From Rallus limicola (lineage: Eukaryota > Chordata > Aves > Gruiformes > Rallidae): a DNA stretch of 64,000 bases. A program made the translations under genes and the position numbers. Below the pieces are notes generated by a model, which was not told the origin of the DNA, searched no databases, and was given only the letters and a program-made list of their open reading frames with translations. Of the stretch, positions 11,373 to 24,186 are shown piece by piece. Every line of letters begins with the position of its first letter. Position 1 is the stretch's first letter. The stretch covers positions 1,240,001 to 1,304,000 of the forward strand of contig JAKCOZ010000010.1 in NCBI GenBank assembly GCA_022605955.1, read 5' to 3'.

Positions 11373-12825
11373 TTTTAAATTGTGGGAATCCCAGATCCCT
11401 AGTTTGCCTTTTTTTTTTTTCAAACATATATGCCTAAAGGATAACATTTCATGGAATTGTTTTATTCTGGGACAACAAAATAAAGATAAGTCAAAGTCTG
11501 AAACTGTTTAGCTGGCAAGGTGGCAGAATATCCTCTTTCACAGAAACTCAGGAATTTGCTCAGTGTAATGTGGGATTCTTGAATCACAAGATATGTAGTT
11601 TTCTATTAAATCCTTAAAAGTGACATACAAGACAGATCTCCAATCATTTCAAATGAGGTTCTATGCCCTCGGTTAATAAGAGACAGAGCAGCAAAGCAAT
11701 TTTGTTCCTCAAGGAACAATCATCACAGGGAGATTCCAGGAACATCTTCACTCTCTGAATTGTGATATTGTGTAGTAAATCAATAGGTTGTAACTTGCCA
11801 ACTCATGACATATCTTCCAAAGCAGGGCTTGGAAAGACTGAGCATTCTTTTCTACATGAATACTGACTGCAGCAAAAGGATGCTTTGAGATCCCCTGCAT
11901 TTAATCAGAATTCTTTGAATAACAAAAAACCTCTGCATGTTACTAAATTTACTGCAAGTGCCAGGGCTTCCTATTAAATGCTATTTTCAATAATGTCTAC
12001 AAATATATGAGCCTTCACAAACCACCCTTCCAGACTTTGGGGGAAAGAAAAATTAAAAACTACCATTGTTAATAATTAAATCCACTTGTGAATGTATTTT
12101 TTAAACACTCATATTATGGTTAAATGGTAAGCCAAAGTTTACCATAAAACTCAAAGAGAAAATCTCACATCTTTATTTAATTCCATACTAGTGAATGGTG
12201 TCATTTCCATTTTTCTTGTCTTTAAATGTCTTTCAGTAAAATAACAGTGGTGGAAAACTTGAATTCTATCAATAGAAGCAAATACAGTTCATGCTAAACA
12301 ATAGAAACGGGGGGGTGGAAAAAAAGCCCATCAATTTTTCAACAAAGAATCTTATTGGCCAAAGATAAATCCAATAATGACAGTTGTACATCAGTTGAAT
12401 GACAGTTCAAACATCACTTTGAAAAATGGAAGGGAATATTATTGCACAAAAAATCACATCTAGAATGTTTTCCCTAACAGGCAAAAATAAACAAACTGGG
12501 ACTTTCAGACTGGAAAATAAATGACAGAGGGGAGGTGTGATATAAATCTGTAAAATCAAAACTATAGGCGACAATATTTTGATATTTCACAATAGAGTTC
12601 AGATCTCATTAGTTTTCTAAGCAGGTAGGATCATCAGCAATTGTATAAGCTAAAGCAAAAGCAAAAGAAAAGATACAATATTCAACTGAAGGAGAATGGA
12701 GAAAAAGAAGGATCTGTATATATGTAGTTGATTGTCAAATTTCTATGGTTGAAGGAGCACCTGAACAAATTAATGAAAGAAAAATTTTGACCTGGGTGTG
12801 GGATTTATTTATTTTGTAGCCTTCA
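11373..12825. other. Single-copy AT-rich DNA
   Basis: I see no gene or recognised repeat. Short A-rich and T-rich runs only. Confidence 0.55.
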
Positions 12826-12893
12826 GGAACTCTATGATCCTTGGGGTCCCTTCCAAGCCAGACCATTCTATGATTCTGTGATTCTGTGATTCA
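12826..12893 (+). mobile_element. CR1 LINE 3' terminus, very short
   Basis: GGAACTCTATGATCCTTGGG, then GTCCCTTCCAAGCCAGACC, then ATTCTATGATTCTGTGATTC are the terminal bases of a CR1. Only about 68 bp remain, so this is a severely 5'-truncated insertion, which is typical for CR1. Confidence 0.88.
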
Positions 12894-15800
12894 GAAGATG
12901 TTTCTGACATGAAAAACACCACGGGCAAGGACAGTGAAGCATCATCTGTCTGACCCTATGATCCGATCCCGTTTTTACTCTGCAACCCAATTCAAAAGTT
13001 TGGAAATTTTGTCTTTCTTTTGATCATAAGGTCTTGATCTCTGACCAAACTGCAGCAGTCTGGATTGTTTAAATTGGTCTGCTTCGTTACTGAAATATAA
13101 TGTTGAAGGAAATAATTTTCCAAATCAGATTAAACACTGCTCAAAAGATCATATGTTTTGCAGGCTATGTTTTCTATGTCTTTGCAGGCCTTACCATGCA
13201 AGCCAGGATATTATTTTTGTCATAGCTTAAAACTATTGATTCAGGCTACCTTTTGTGGCTTTCCTACAGAACTGCAATTCATGCATTTCTGAAGTGTATC
13301 ATTCAAATTAAGTTCAGTACTTGCAATTGTCCTTACAATCGGTAAGGACACCTTTTCCTCCACTTCCAGACAAATACTCATAATCAATAGCTCTTGAAAT
13401 CAACAGCACAAATTGCAGTGGTAAATGCAAACATTCAAATGAATCTTTAAAACCAGATGCATTTCTTCTTCCAGAAGCATTTCTTCCTCTTCCTGGGGCC
13501 GCAAACAGTTCTAAAATTTCCTGTATGTGGTTCAGCAGCTGGAGTAAATCTTAAAATAACAGAGTAAACAAATAAATTATAACAATCATATATGAGAGAG
13601 ATATGTGAAAACATGGCAAATCCTGTATGTTTGGAAAGTTACTAAGATTATCATCCAGGTTGCTATTTCTTCCGGATGGCCTGTACATAAAAGTTGGAGC
13701 AAGAAGGAAGTAACACACAGAGAAAAAATACCCCCAAAACATAGCTTCTTAAAAACATTAGTGAAACATAAAAGTTGTTGAAGAATTCAGAGATGTATAA
13801 AACAGAAGGAATTGATGGAGTTCAGGAGGTTGGGATCTTTGGACCAATGGTCTTCATAGTCTATCTCTCGCTTACAATGACCATTGTCTATGAATCTGAA
13901 TCTCTTGCTGAACTGCATATCATTTGAGAAGTATCTGTGTGAAGAAGCTAGTTCATTTTTGAACCCTAATATTATCTAGATTAAGAAATTGTTAGTGGCT
14001 GCTTGTTAGCACTGTTCAGAATGAATATGCAAAGATATGAAACGCTGTTCTCAAGTACAGAGAATCTTTAGAGTTAAATCAAATAAAACATGTCAGAACA
14101 GTCATCTATCATTAATGTGCTGCATCATTAGCTACTTTTGATTAGATAAAATTTATAAATAAAATCCAGAAATGATAATCACAGCTAGCCAAAATGACAT
14201 TGTTGCAGTTTGCTTCCAGCAACATGATTCACCATGAATTCTGTGCATGCATTACTGTATGCAGAGATATCTCTTGTAGGTTTCATATTCAGCTAAAACC
14301 AAATTTGATAATCACCATGTGTGAATAAGAAGGAAGAGGTGCTCTAAGTAATGATTTATTGCCTCTAAATTCTGGAAATAGTTCAGGCATACTTTACTTA
14401 TCTGTGTGTGTTTAGTTTTACTGGTCTAGGAAGTTTCAACATAAAGCAAACTGAAGAGCCGATAGATGAAAAGCCCTTTTTGAAGCTGCTATTTTACTCC
14501 TCCTACACAAGGTTAAAAACAGAACTAGTCTACAAGGAGGTTATTATGTAGAAAATTGAAAAAAATTTTCAGGCTGTCATACATCAGAAAAGTTAATTAG
14601 TTTCAATAAATCATATTTACTTAAGTTACTGAGGGAGAGTTAATGTAGATATTTTTACTATAATTTTTAACCTTCAAATGTTAATTTTGCCATTTTTTGA
14701 CAATTCTTTGTGTCATTATCCATCTCAATAAAAACCCTGTGTTTGATAGTGGGTTTTGTGCTTTAACCCCACAAATTCCTGTTCATAAGTCACATTTTCT
14801 GTGGACTTACTGATATAACACGTATCTCCCAAGTTACCTAGAAGTATCCTTCCTTCCCCTCCACAAGGCAAGCATCTGAAAATAAGCCTGAGAGTAAATC
14901 TTATGATCTGTAACTTATAATCTGTGATTAAAAGCCCAAAGATAACAATTAGTTTTAGTAGCGTAAGCAAAACATTATTTTAAATTCAAATACATTAATA
15001 AAAATACATTTGTTTTAAATAATCCAAAACTTTTTTCTGTAGCATTCCTGAAACATTAGGAATTTATAATTCCGCATTCAAAATGTACAAAATTCTTTTT
15101 CCACAGACAACTATATTATTTATATTTGATTTCAGATAAATTGATTGGTCCGTGTGAAATTAATTTCTGAGAGAAACTATGGTCTATTTGCTTGATTTTT
15201 TTTTTAAGCTACATATCCAGATGATATTCTAGCACTTTTGAAAATGTGTGCTATTTAATTACAGTAGCTGTAAGTACCACAGTATCTTGTAACTAAATTC
15301 CAAACATAATTGTGAGAGGAAATTTTGCTCTTTATTTTTGTCTTGCTTTTATATATCTTTTTCTAAGCCACAGTACTGCTTCAGAGTATTATTTACTATG
15401 CTACAAAGAACTCCAATACTGAGCTAACATTATCAGTATCTGTTATTATGAAAACATTATAACTAAATGAAGATATTTAGTACCTTCCAAACTGACATGA
15501 CTACATCTTCATTTGAGAAGGGAACAGTAACACAACAGGGAGGTTCAATGGTTAAAGCAGCAGAGACATACTTTTATATACTTGATCTCACACATGTGTT
15601 TTGCCACGTAGATTTTTGCTTAATGTCTTTCTCATTCAACTCCATAGTAGGGATAGTACTTCTCCTTTTATTTTCACATGTACTGTTTTGAGACTTTATT
15701 TGTAGCATGAATAAGGAGGCGATTGCAGAAGTGTAAATGGACAGGCATATAACATAGCCATATAAAAGATGATGCGACTAACTCTATGGGAAGACAATGC

Positions 15801-16035
15801 AAGTGAGTTTTCCTGTGGACAGTGTCTGCATGTTGCTTAGTGCTTGTAATTGCTAAATGTATTGTTTGAGTAAAAGACTTAAATATTAACACACACTTCT
15901 AACTGTCTCTTCTATACCAGTTATCTTCAAAACTAAAGAACTGCACTGTGAAGAAAACCAAAAATTTATGTATACTCAAAAAAACCATACCTGCTGGCTT
16001 CTAAGATCAGCTGCACAGGAATAATTTTTCATGGA
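12894..16035. other. Single-copy AT-rich DNA, no gene seen
   Basis: No repeat family or exon supported. Open frames are at most 81 codons. Confidence 0.55.
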
Positions 16036-16264
16036 ATGAGCCTTTTGAAGTCAGGTAGTTCAACGTCCTGCTTACAGCAGATTTCATGAAATCAGATTAC
16101 TCAGTTCAGTGTCCAGTCAAGACAAACCACCAGGGATGGAGTTCCCATCCGTTCTGTAGGCAATTTGTGGCAGTATTTAACTATTCTGATGTTTTTTTCT
16201 TTCCTTATAAGAATGTCCTAATAAGAATGTCCTCTGTTTCAACTTGTGTCCATTGCTTCCTGAA
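16036..16264 (-). mobile_element. Ancient CR1 LINE 3' fragment
   Basis: Blocks in correct CR1 minus-strand order are visible: AGTTCAACGTCCTGCTTACAG, shortened here to the matching core AGTTCAACGTCCTGC; GTGTCCAGTCAAGAC; CCAGGGATGGAGTTCCCATC; GCAATTTGTGGCAGTATTTA; and TTTCAACTTGTGTCCATTGC. Substitutions are dense. A 14-bp direct repeat (AATAAGAATGTCCT-like, about 16206-16232) has arisen inside it. Much older than the other CR1 copies. Confidence 0.75.
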
Positions 16265-16737
16265 CATGCTGAACATACTTACAGATATTCTTCCACTCAG
16301 AGTGCAAGACAATTGTTTTGGTTTCTGCAATCCATATGGCATTTAAAGACACATGTTCTTAAATGAATTAATGCTTGATTGATTTTCAGTTTCCTACAGA
16401 TTCAAAACAATATAATAAAAAAACATAAAACAAAGAAATAAACACATATAAACATCCCTAGTATGCTCTAATCCATTTGTACATGGCAATTTTTGCCAAA
16501 AGCAGTTTAGGCTTTCTCTCTTCTCACTGAAATACTGTAAAGGAGCCGTATTTAATAAAGATGCAGAAAATGTTCTCAAGGAATGGTGTGGATGGCACAC
16601 AGTTTATGCCGGATACTATAAGGTTAACAGAAAAAAAATATAGTAAGAAGGCCCTTTATCACTCTGATATCAGAAAATTCTCCATGCTGTCTCAAAATTC
16701 TTCTAGGGTCTGTGCTGCAACTGGTGCTGCAACTGGT
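16265..16737. other. Short single-copy interval
   Basis: No recognisable feature. Just before the next CR1 there is a tandem CTGCAACTGGTG (about 16726-16749). Confidence 0.5.
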
Positions 16738-17660
16738 GTCAATAATGATATTGACAGTGCAACTGAGTGCACCCTCAGCAAATTTACTGACGACACCAAG
16801 CTGAGTCGTGAGGTAAACATGTGAGAGATATGGGATGCCATTCAGAGGAACTTGGACAAGCTGGAGAAGTGGGCCCAGGTGAACCTCATGAGGTTCAGCA
16901 AAGCAGGGTCCTACACCTAGGTTAAGACAATCCCCATTATCCATTCAGGTTAGGAGATGATGTGATTGAAATCAGCCCTGTGGAAAAGGAATTAGGTGTA
17001 TTCATGGATAAGAAGCTGGACATGAGCCACCAGTGTGCATCTGCAGCCCAGAAGGCCAACCACATCCTGGGCTGCTCCAAAAGAAGAGTGGCCAGCAGAT
17101 TGAGGGAGGTGATTCTGCCCCTCACCTCCGATCTTTTGAGACCTCACCTGAAATACTGTGTCCAACCTGGGAGTCCTCAACACAAGAAAGACATGGACCT
17201 GATGGTGTACATCCAGAGAAGGTCCACAAAAATGATCAAAGGGCTGCAGCATCTCTCATATGAAGATAGGTTGAGAGATTTGGGGTTGTTCAGCATGGAG
17301 AAGAGAAGGCTCCGGGCGACCTCGTAACAGTTTTCCAATACCTGAAAGGTGCCTATAAAAAAGCCGGGGAAGAACTGTTCACAAGGGCATGTAGCAATAG
17401 GACAAGGGGTAACAGTTTTAAACTAGAAAAGAGGAGATTTATGTTGGATATTAGGAAAAAAATCTTCAATATGAGGGTGGTAGATCACTGGAACAGGTTG
17501 CCAAGAGACATTGAAGACCCCATCCCCGGAGACATTCAAGGTGAAGCTTGATGGGGCTTTGAGCAACCTGATCTAGCGAAGATGTCCCTGCTTACTGTGG
17601 GGGGTGCATTAGATGACCTTTAAAGGTCCACTCCAACTGAACGCATTCTATGATTCTATT
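16738..17660 (+). mobile_element. CR1 LINE, RT C-terminal half plus 3' UTR
   Basis: The copy starts just upstream of RT motif C. The frame reads CTLSKFTDDTKLS, so the FADD box survives as FTDD with both aspartates. It then passes WAQVNLMR, the QCASAAQKANHILGC region, the EVILPL...LRPHLKYCVQ region and the MIKGLQHLSYEDRLRDLGLF block, ending in a CATTCTATGATTCTATT tail. The frame is broken near 16824 by a stop (HM followed by TGA) and again after 17327. It lacks the endonuclease and most of the RT, so it is a 5'-truncated dead copy. Confidence 0.93.
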
Positions 17661-19393
17661 AAGATCTAGTGAAAGAGACATACCAGTGAAAGACACCATC
17701 CAATCTTATCCTTCCTAACCCAAGAAAGGTGTCATTACAGAATCAAAAGTGCTATGTTTCCACAACAGAATTACTGCACAAACCTGTACAAACCTGTTTG
17801 CCATAAGGTAAACAAGAGTAAAATTGCCCTTTCCTGTTCTACTACGAGTCAGCTAAAAAAAGTCTGGGAAATGGACTATAGCCAAAGCAGAGAAACAGCT
17901 GGCTATCTTAATCAAGAACATGTGACAAGCAGTAAGTATGGTCAAATAAGGTAAAGGCCTTCTATAAGCTAGTTATCCCTTTTTATGATCACTTTTCCAA
18001 TAGAGAAATAACTTCCAGACATATATTTCTACCCATTTGCTCTGTGGTTCTAATTCAAAACATTGTACAAACCAATTTTATCTTAATTTAGATTTGAAGT
18101 TGGGTGGAAAAATAAGGGCAGCATCTCTCAAGTTAGCATACAAAAGTTCAAATACATCACTACTTGTTTTAACTACTTTTAACTACTTGTTAAAAAACAA
18201 ACAAAACCCACTAAACCACCAAAGTGCAATAAAACTAACAGTTCTTACTGTGAAGATTTTGGATGGAGAGTATGAGTGCCTTCACCACCGTATTGGAAAA
18301 TGGAATAAAAATAAATATTTTGAGGGATTATTCAAGACAAAATCTTGCTGCTTAGACAAATCCACTGTACAGAGTGTGTTTCAGAACTATAAGGAGGATG
18401 AAATTTGAGAACAGATTCTGAAATTAATGTAGTAGAGAAACACAGATGCAAGCATCCTTAAAGACGTGTTAGAAACTTTGGGGGAATAAATTCAAATTAA
18501 AAAAATAACTCTAGTCATTGGACCCTAGGTGAAAAAGCACATGGGAAAGAAATTTTAAAAAGATATGTGATTTCATGAAAGTGAAAGGCAAGATGTTAAT
18601 TTCTTCACTCAGTATAAACACCTACGGAACTAAGTGCCACAAAGTAGCATGGCAATATAAGCAGCATACCAAAGACAAAAAGTACAGTCCACTGTGTGAA
18701 AGCTGTACCTGAAGGTATTCCCTGAGGCAGTCACAAAGACATGAATATATACTTGCCGCTTTTTTTTTCCTCATCCATGCAATTTATGATTTATTTTTCT
18801 AAGCTTTTGTAATCTTGGTTTCCTTTCAAGTTTTTTCCCGCTTACCCTCAATATATTCACCAACAATAAGTCCAGGTTTATAAAAACAAAACTAGAAAGC
18901 TGGTAGTACATATGCCAAAAAAAATATTAGTATTCACTCTTTTATATATTTTCTGAATCTTTATTCTGATCCTGAAAATGAGGAAAGTGTCAGAGGACTG
19001 AAACTGCTAGAACATCCTGTTCCCCAGGAACTTAAGCCTATGATTCATTTCCTGAAGTAATAATCAGTTTTCATTCAATTACTCTGTGGTTCCCAAGAAA
19101 ATAACACAGTAAAATATGGCATCAGGGGGTCTCATTTATTGACTAGAAAAGACATCCACATCCAACTTGTTTAACTTACAAACAAAATAGTGTTTTCCAA
19201 AAAGACGATGTGCATACTCAAGCACTGAGTTTAACGGCAAATTATGAAGTGGATTTGTTTGGGTTTTGGCTTATACACTATCATCAAGAATAAAAATCCT
19301 GTGGCAAAAATTGTAGACGCAGAATCCTACTGCATATAATAGGGTTGCATGAGACCTGCTAACCAGGATGGAAGATTTGAGGTATTTCAGCAT
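17661..19393. other. Single-copy AT-rich DNA
   Basis: The longest non-repeat open frame here (18037-18408, 123 codons, TTG start) has AT-driven composition, contains a simple ACTACTT repeat and matches nothing I know; I do not call it a gene. Confidence 0.5.
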
Positions 19394-19760
19394 GATCACA
19401 GAATCACAGAATGGTTTGGGTTGGAAGGCATTTTTAAAGGTCCAACCTCCCTTCAGTAAGCAAGGATATATCGACTAGATCTATTTTCTCAGACCCCCAT
19501 TCAGCCTTAACTTGAATATTTCCAGGCATGGGGCACCTACCACCTCTCTGTGCAACCTGTTTCAGTGTTTCACCACCCTCATCATAAAAAAATTCCTTCT
19601 ATCTAGTCTGAATCTACCCTTTTTTAGTTTAAAACCATTACACCTTGTCCAATAACAGGCACTACTAAAAGGTTTGCCCTAATCTTTCTTATAAACTCTC
19701 TTTAAATATTCATGCACTAAGCTTGTACACAGGTCTCGGGACATGAAAAGGTGAGACAAC
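19394..19760 (-). mobile_element. CR1 LINE 3' fragment
   Basis: Begins GATCACAGAATCACAGAATG, then GTTTGGGTTGGAAGG, then the 3' UTR order CACCACCCTCATCATAAAAA, TCTAGTCTGAATCTACCC and CTTATAAACTCTCTTTAAAT. Moderately diverged, with the distal end fading near 19760. Confidence 0.88.
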
Positions 19761-20714
19761 TTCTCTTTCTGCAATGCTCTAACATGAAATTTTCCATTTT
19801 TATTACACTGGTTGAACCCTCACTTTTTTCATGGAAAAGGTAGATAGAGGTTCTGTTAAAAGGGATTTATGTTGTATGCACTGGTTCAAACAGGGATGTT
19901 CTATTTAGTGGGAAGTTCTGCTCTTTCAACAAAAGTTCAATCCAAACTTCTTCTAGTGGAATTAGTATTATTTTGAGGGTGAGAGAATGAGAAGAGAAGA
20001 TTTTTATGAAAACAAAAGAAACCAATCACTCTTACAAGAGATAGGCAGACTTGGGAGTCTCTAGGAGAATCAAAGCCAGTTGGGGTCCAGTGACATTTTT
20101 ACCTGCCACCTCTTCTGTCTGAAGTAGCAGGATCGCAATGGTTTCTATGGCAGAGTCAGACTCTGTCACAGAATTTATGCTGCAATGAAAATAGAGTAAA
20201 TTTAAGTAGAAAACTGCTGAAAATCCATAGGCCCATCAGTGCTCTCCTGAGCACAGTTTCGACTGTATCAAATAGCCAATCCCAGGGCCGGGCCTAGTCA
20301 CAATCCACAGCACATAGTGACAACCACTACTCTTAGACAATATGGACACAGCAATTTTATAGTCTCTCCAGTGCCAGTCCAAGACATATTTACAACTATA
20401 AATAACCCATATTCTACATCCTAGGCTATGCAAAAGAAAAAAACACAACACTTAATGCAATGAAAATGCTGCCCAGTTACACTAGATCAGAGTTTTCTCA
20501 TTCTTTTAGACACTTTGAAGGGCAAAATCAATTCCCCCATCTCTCACCCTAAGGTATGATTTCACTGAGACCACTGAGGAACAAAGGTTAAAGGCTAAGT
20601 ACCACACAATACAGATAGACCGCACTTTCAGTATTCTCAGAAAACAACAATGTTCCTGAGTTGTATTTTTTTATCAGATTTAACATAGCCTGGAAATCAT
20701 AGTCAAGGACATTC
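19761..20714. other. Single-copy DNA, no gene seen
   Basis: Nothing recognisable. Confidence 0.5.
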
Positions 20715-21087
20715 ATCAAGATGAGAAGGCTCTGAGGAGACCTTATAGCAGCTTTCTAGTACCTAAAGGAGGCCTAAAGGAAAGATGGACAGGGACTCTT
20801 TATCAGGGAGTGCTGTGATGGGACAAGAGGTAATGATTTTAAACTAAAGAGGGTAGATTTAGATTAGACATTAGGAAAAAATCTTCATTATGAGGGTGGT
20901 GAGGCACTGGAACAAGTTTCCCAGAGAAGTTGTGGATGCCACATCCCTGGAAATCTTTAAGGCAATGTTGGACGTGGCTTTGGGCAACCTGGTCTAGTGG
21001 AGGGTGTTCCTGCCCATGATAGAGGGGTTTGGAACTAGATGATCTTTGAGGTTCCTTCCAACAGAAACCATTCTATGATTCTATGAT
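20715..21087 (+). mobile_element. CR1 LINE 3' UTR fragment
   Basis: Starts at the GAGAAGGCTCTGAGGAGACC block (end of ORF2) and carries the whole 3' UTR: GTAATGATTTTAAACTAAAG, TATGAGGGTGGTGAGGCACT, TTGGGCAACCTGGTCTAGTG and GATGATCTTTGAGGTTCC. It finishes in two ATTCTATG units. Confidence 0.92.
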
Positions 21088-22806
21088 CCTAACTTGACGG
21101 GGTAGCTACAGAGCTGCACTCTGGAGACTGGCCTCATGCAGCCTCCCACCAACCATCCTGCTGGTAACAGAGCACATTTCTACTGTACTTTTGGTTTCTT
21201 TCCAACAGAAAAAAAAAAAAACAACCAGAATTCAGTAATCTGAATAGAAATATCTCTCTTTGAGACACAAAGGACTTTCCTAAGATACCAGAAACACATG
21301 GGTGGAGTTAACAGACATAACACAGACCTACAGGAGACTATGCTCTTCTGGAGCTAGAACTTAAGGGCAAGAAAGATCATATAACTTATTCTAAATGACA
21401 TCCAAAGCTTCACTGTTAAGTGAGTGGAAAAACCCTAAGGTGGTTGTTTTCTGACTGTGGTTTTTTTCAAATAGAAAAATGTTAATAATAAAATTTGCAC
21501 CTTGGGAACTCTTATTTGAAATGCAATGTGAGAAATACCATGTTTTCATACTACTTCTATTTTGGACTCACCTTCAAAAGGAGTTATTTATTCCTGGAAT
21601 ATAGTGGTTTAAGTAATAATTAGCAAACTGGAGGTTATGAACATGAAAAAATTTCGAAGTAAAATAAGTGATAGACTTTGACACCAACAAAATCTATTTA
21701 TGCCAGATTGTCAGAATATGTTAAGAAGTACAGTAAAATGTGTACCATATAAAAATGAGTTTACTTGATTTGAAAAGATATACTGGAAATCCTGTACCAA
21801 AGCAATGTATTTGTATGAATACTCTTAATTTTCTTGAAGGTTTTCTCCTGCACTATACATATTCTCTGATCACTTCAGAGCTCTAACTGGTGATGTATAT
21901 GACCACAAATCCAGCCCAGTTCGTTCCTTTAGGCAGGCATGCTATCACTAGTTATCACTAGAGTTAAGGATCAATGACATGCTTACAGCTATGTTTTTCT
22001 GCCATACATACAAGTGCGTCTACAACACTTTGCTATGATGTGGCAACCATGCCATAGAAAGTAGCTGCAGTTGTACCTCTGATGTTACTCACACTCTGAA
22101 ACAGTAAAAGCCAGTTTACTTTTTCTATAAAAGCTATACAAGGATGAACACAAACACTTGCATAAAGAGAAAACATACTGAAACTGTAGGAAGACAGGCT
22201 GCAGTTTCACGTAGGAACCTCTTTATCTATTTTAACACAGATATACTAGTATTCTCAGATTCTTTTCAGTTATCAAGCTCTAAAGTTTTTAGTAAGGTCA
22301 TTCAGATCCTATCAACTTTGGGTCATATATTCAATACAAACAAGTTTAATAGTAAAGGAAAACTATTTTGTTTCTGATATTTTTTCTTACTCTATCCTGA
22401 ACAGAATTTTGTTCATATCCTATCACTTAGGCTGTATTTGCATAAAAATTTATATTTTGCAATGATTTTCACACAGCAGTGAGTAAGACAATCAGGCATT
22501 AAAATACAGCCTTGTTTAGAGGTAATCCTTCCTTGGAAGAGAAAAAAGGGAGGCATAATTAAGATATTTTCCTGGTTGCTATACAAAGATGACTAAATAA
22601 GACTTGGATACTAGCCAATTTTCTTTTTCATGCATAAGGTATTAGTATATATATCAGATAATACTCTTGGGTGTATTCTTTACATAGTATTTCTTGTTCT
22701 TATCGTAATATATTTGTGTAGCATGTTCTTATTCTTACAACAGTATATTTATCATTATTGTGTAATTTTTCTTTAAAGTGAATTCATCCTTCTTAAATGC
22801 CAATAA

Positions 22807-22870
22807 GCAGAACTGGACACAATATTTCAAAGAATTGAAACTCCTTTCTGACCAACAATATCAAGCCTAA
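22807..22870 (-). mobile_element. Possible ancient CR1-like remnant
   Basis: AGAACTGGACACAATATTTC followed by CTGACCAACAATATCAAG resembles the minus-strand CR1 block that normally reads CCAGAACTGGACACAATACT and then the GACC block. Only this core matches; the flanks do not continue convincingly. Confidence 0.3.
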
Positions 22871-24129
22871 TGTCCCCATGGAGTCAAATATGGTCTTTTT
22901 CACAGTCATCACATGCTTAACATTGTTTATTCTGTATTAAAGTACATTTCTTCTCACTTGAGATTCTCAAGTGACAAACATTCATCTGATATCAGAAGCT
23001 CTTGTTAGCAATCCTTAGGCATGTGGCTTGAAATGTTATCTTATTACAATTAATTCCTTTCCATTATTCCAGTTGTCAGAGCCTCTAGTTCTTCCACAAA
23101 TGTGCCTGTCTGCCTGATGCCTTCCAGCTTTGTCATTTCAGTAGCCCACTCATCATTCTACTGTGACAGAACAGTATTAAAAAGCCCAACCTACTTGCTC
23201 TGATCTGTTTCTCTGATCTTGTCTAGTGTGTGCATCCCACAACAAGAAGAAAAAGGAATTTGTATATAGGTTAATATAGTCTATTTTTACTTAATAAAAA
23301 TATTTGTGAACTTTGTATGTTGGAAAAGGAAGTTAGTGTAAGCCTCCATCTCCAAAAAAAATCCATAACTGAATCTCATAAGTCTACTTAGACATTCTGT
23401 ACCACAGACATCAAAATCCAGACTTTAATTTCTCTCACACATGTTTAGTACTCAGATACACATGGATTTTCAGTCAAAAGCTAGATTCTTATTTTTATGC
23501 AGACAGCAATAATTTTTTACTTGACTTGTAATTAAATTGGCATCTGTACTGTTTTGAGTTCTTTTACTTTTGTAGAAGTTCATTGGTGTTTTTATAGAAC
23601 ATGCCAGTACTTGAACAGTGATGCTTGCAGAATTTGTTTCTCCTATTTCCTTGACAATAAAAGCCATACTGAAAGGTATGATAACCTCATTTCACACTGA
23701 TATAAAACACACAGAGTGTCCCACTGAGGTATTTCACACCCTAAACAAACAAGAAAGCACAGGAAGTATACACAGACCTTACTATGAACCTAAATAACTG
23801 GCAGTTTTACAGGAACATCATCACAGTGATCATGAACAGAAGCATAAAAATATTTTGAACATACTACTCTGTTCAGTGTTTCACAGAAAAAGGCCAAAGG
23901 GAAGCTAGGTCCAGGCCATGGACATTTCATTGGTTACATGGAAAAAAAAAAAGAAAAGAAAAAAAAATTTTCAGATTTCTAAAAACATGAGGATGATATT
24001 CAGAATGCCAACTTTGTAATAATACACCATATAAGTAGCACACTTCAGGTTAGTACTGAATAACTGGGCAACTTTTATTCATTTAAGAGTGAACAGTTGG
24101 ATACTCAACATTGTACTATAAAACAAATG

Positions 24130-24186
24130 AAAAAAACCCAACAAACTTAACAGACCAACAGTTTGTTGGTTTGGGTTTTTTTTTGT
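24130..24186. repeat. Imperfect inverted repeat (AAAACCCAACAAAC...GTTTGTTGG..GGGTTTT)
   Basis: The left arm AAAAAACCCAACAAAC pairs with GTTTGTTGG plus TGGGTTTTTTTT on the right, with a short bulge and a loop of about 14 bases. A hairpin is possible, but A/T-run composition explains much of it. Confidence 0.5.

Noticed and set aside
18037..18408. 123-codon plus-strand frame outside known repeats
   Set aside because: It starts at TTG, has AT-driven composition (many K, N, L, S), spans a simple ACTACTT repeat, and shows no motif or splice context.
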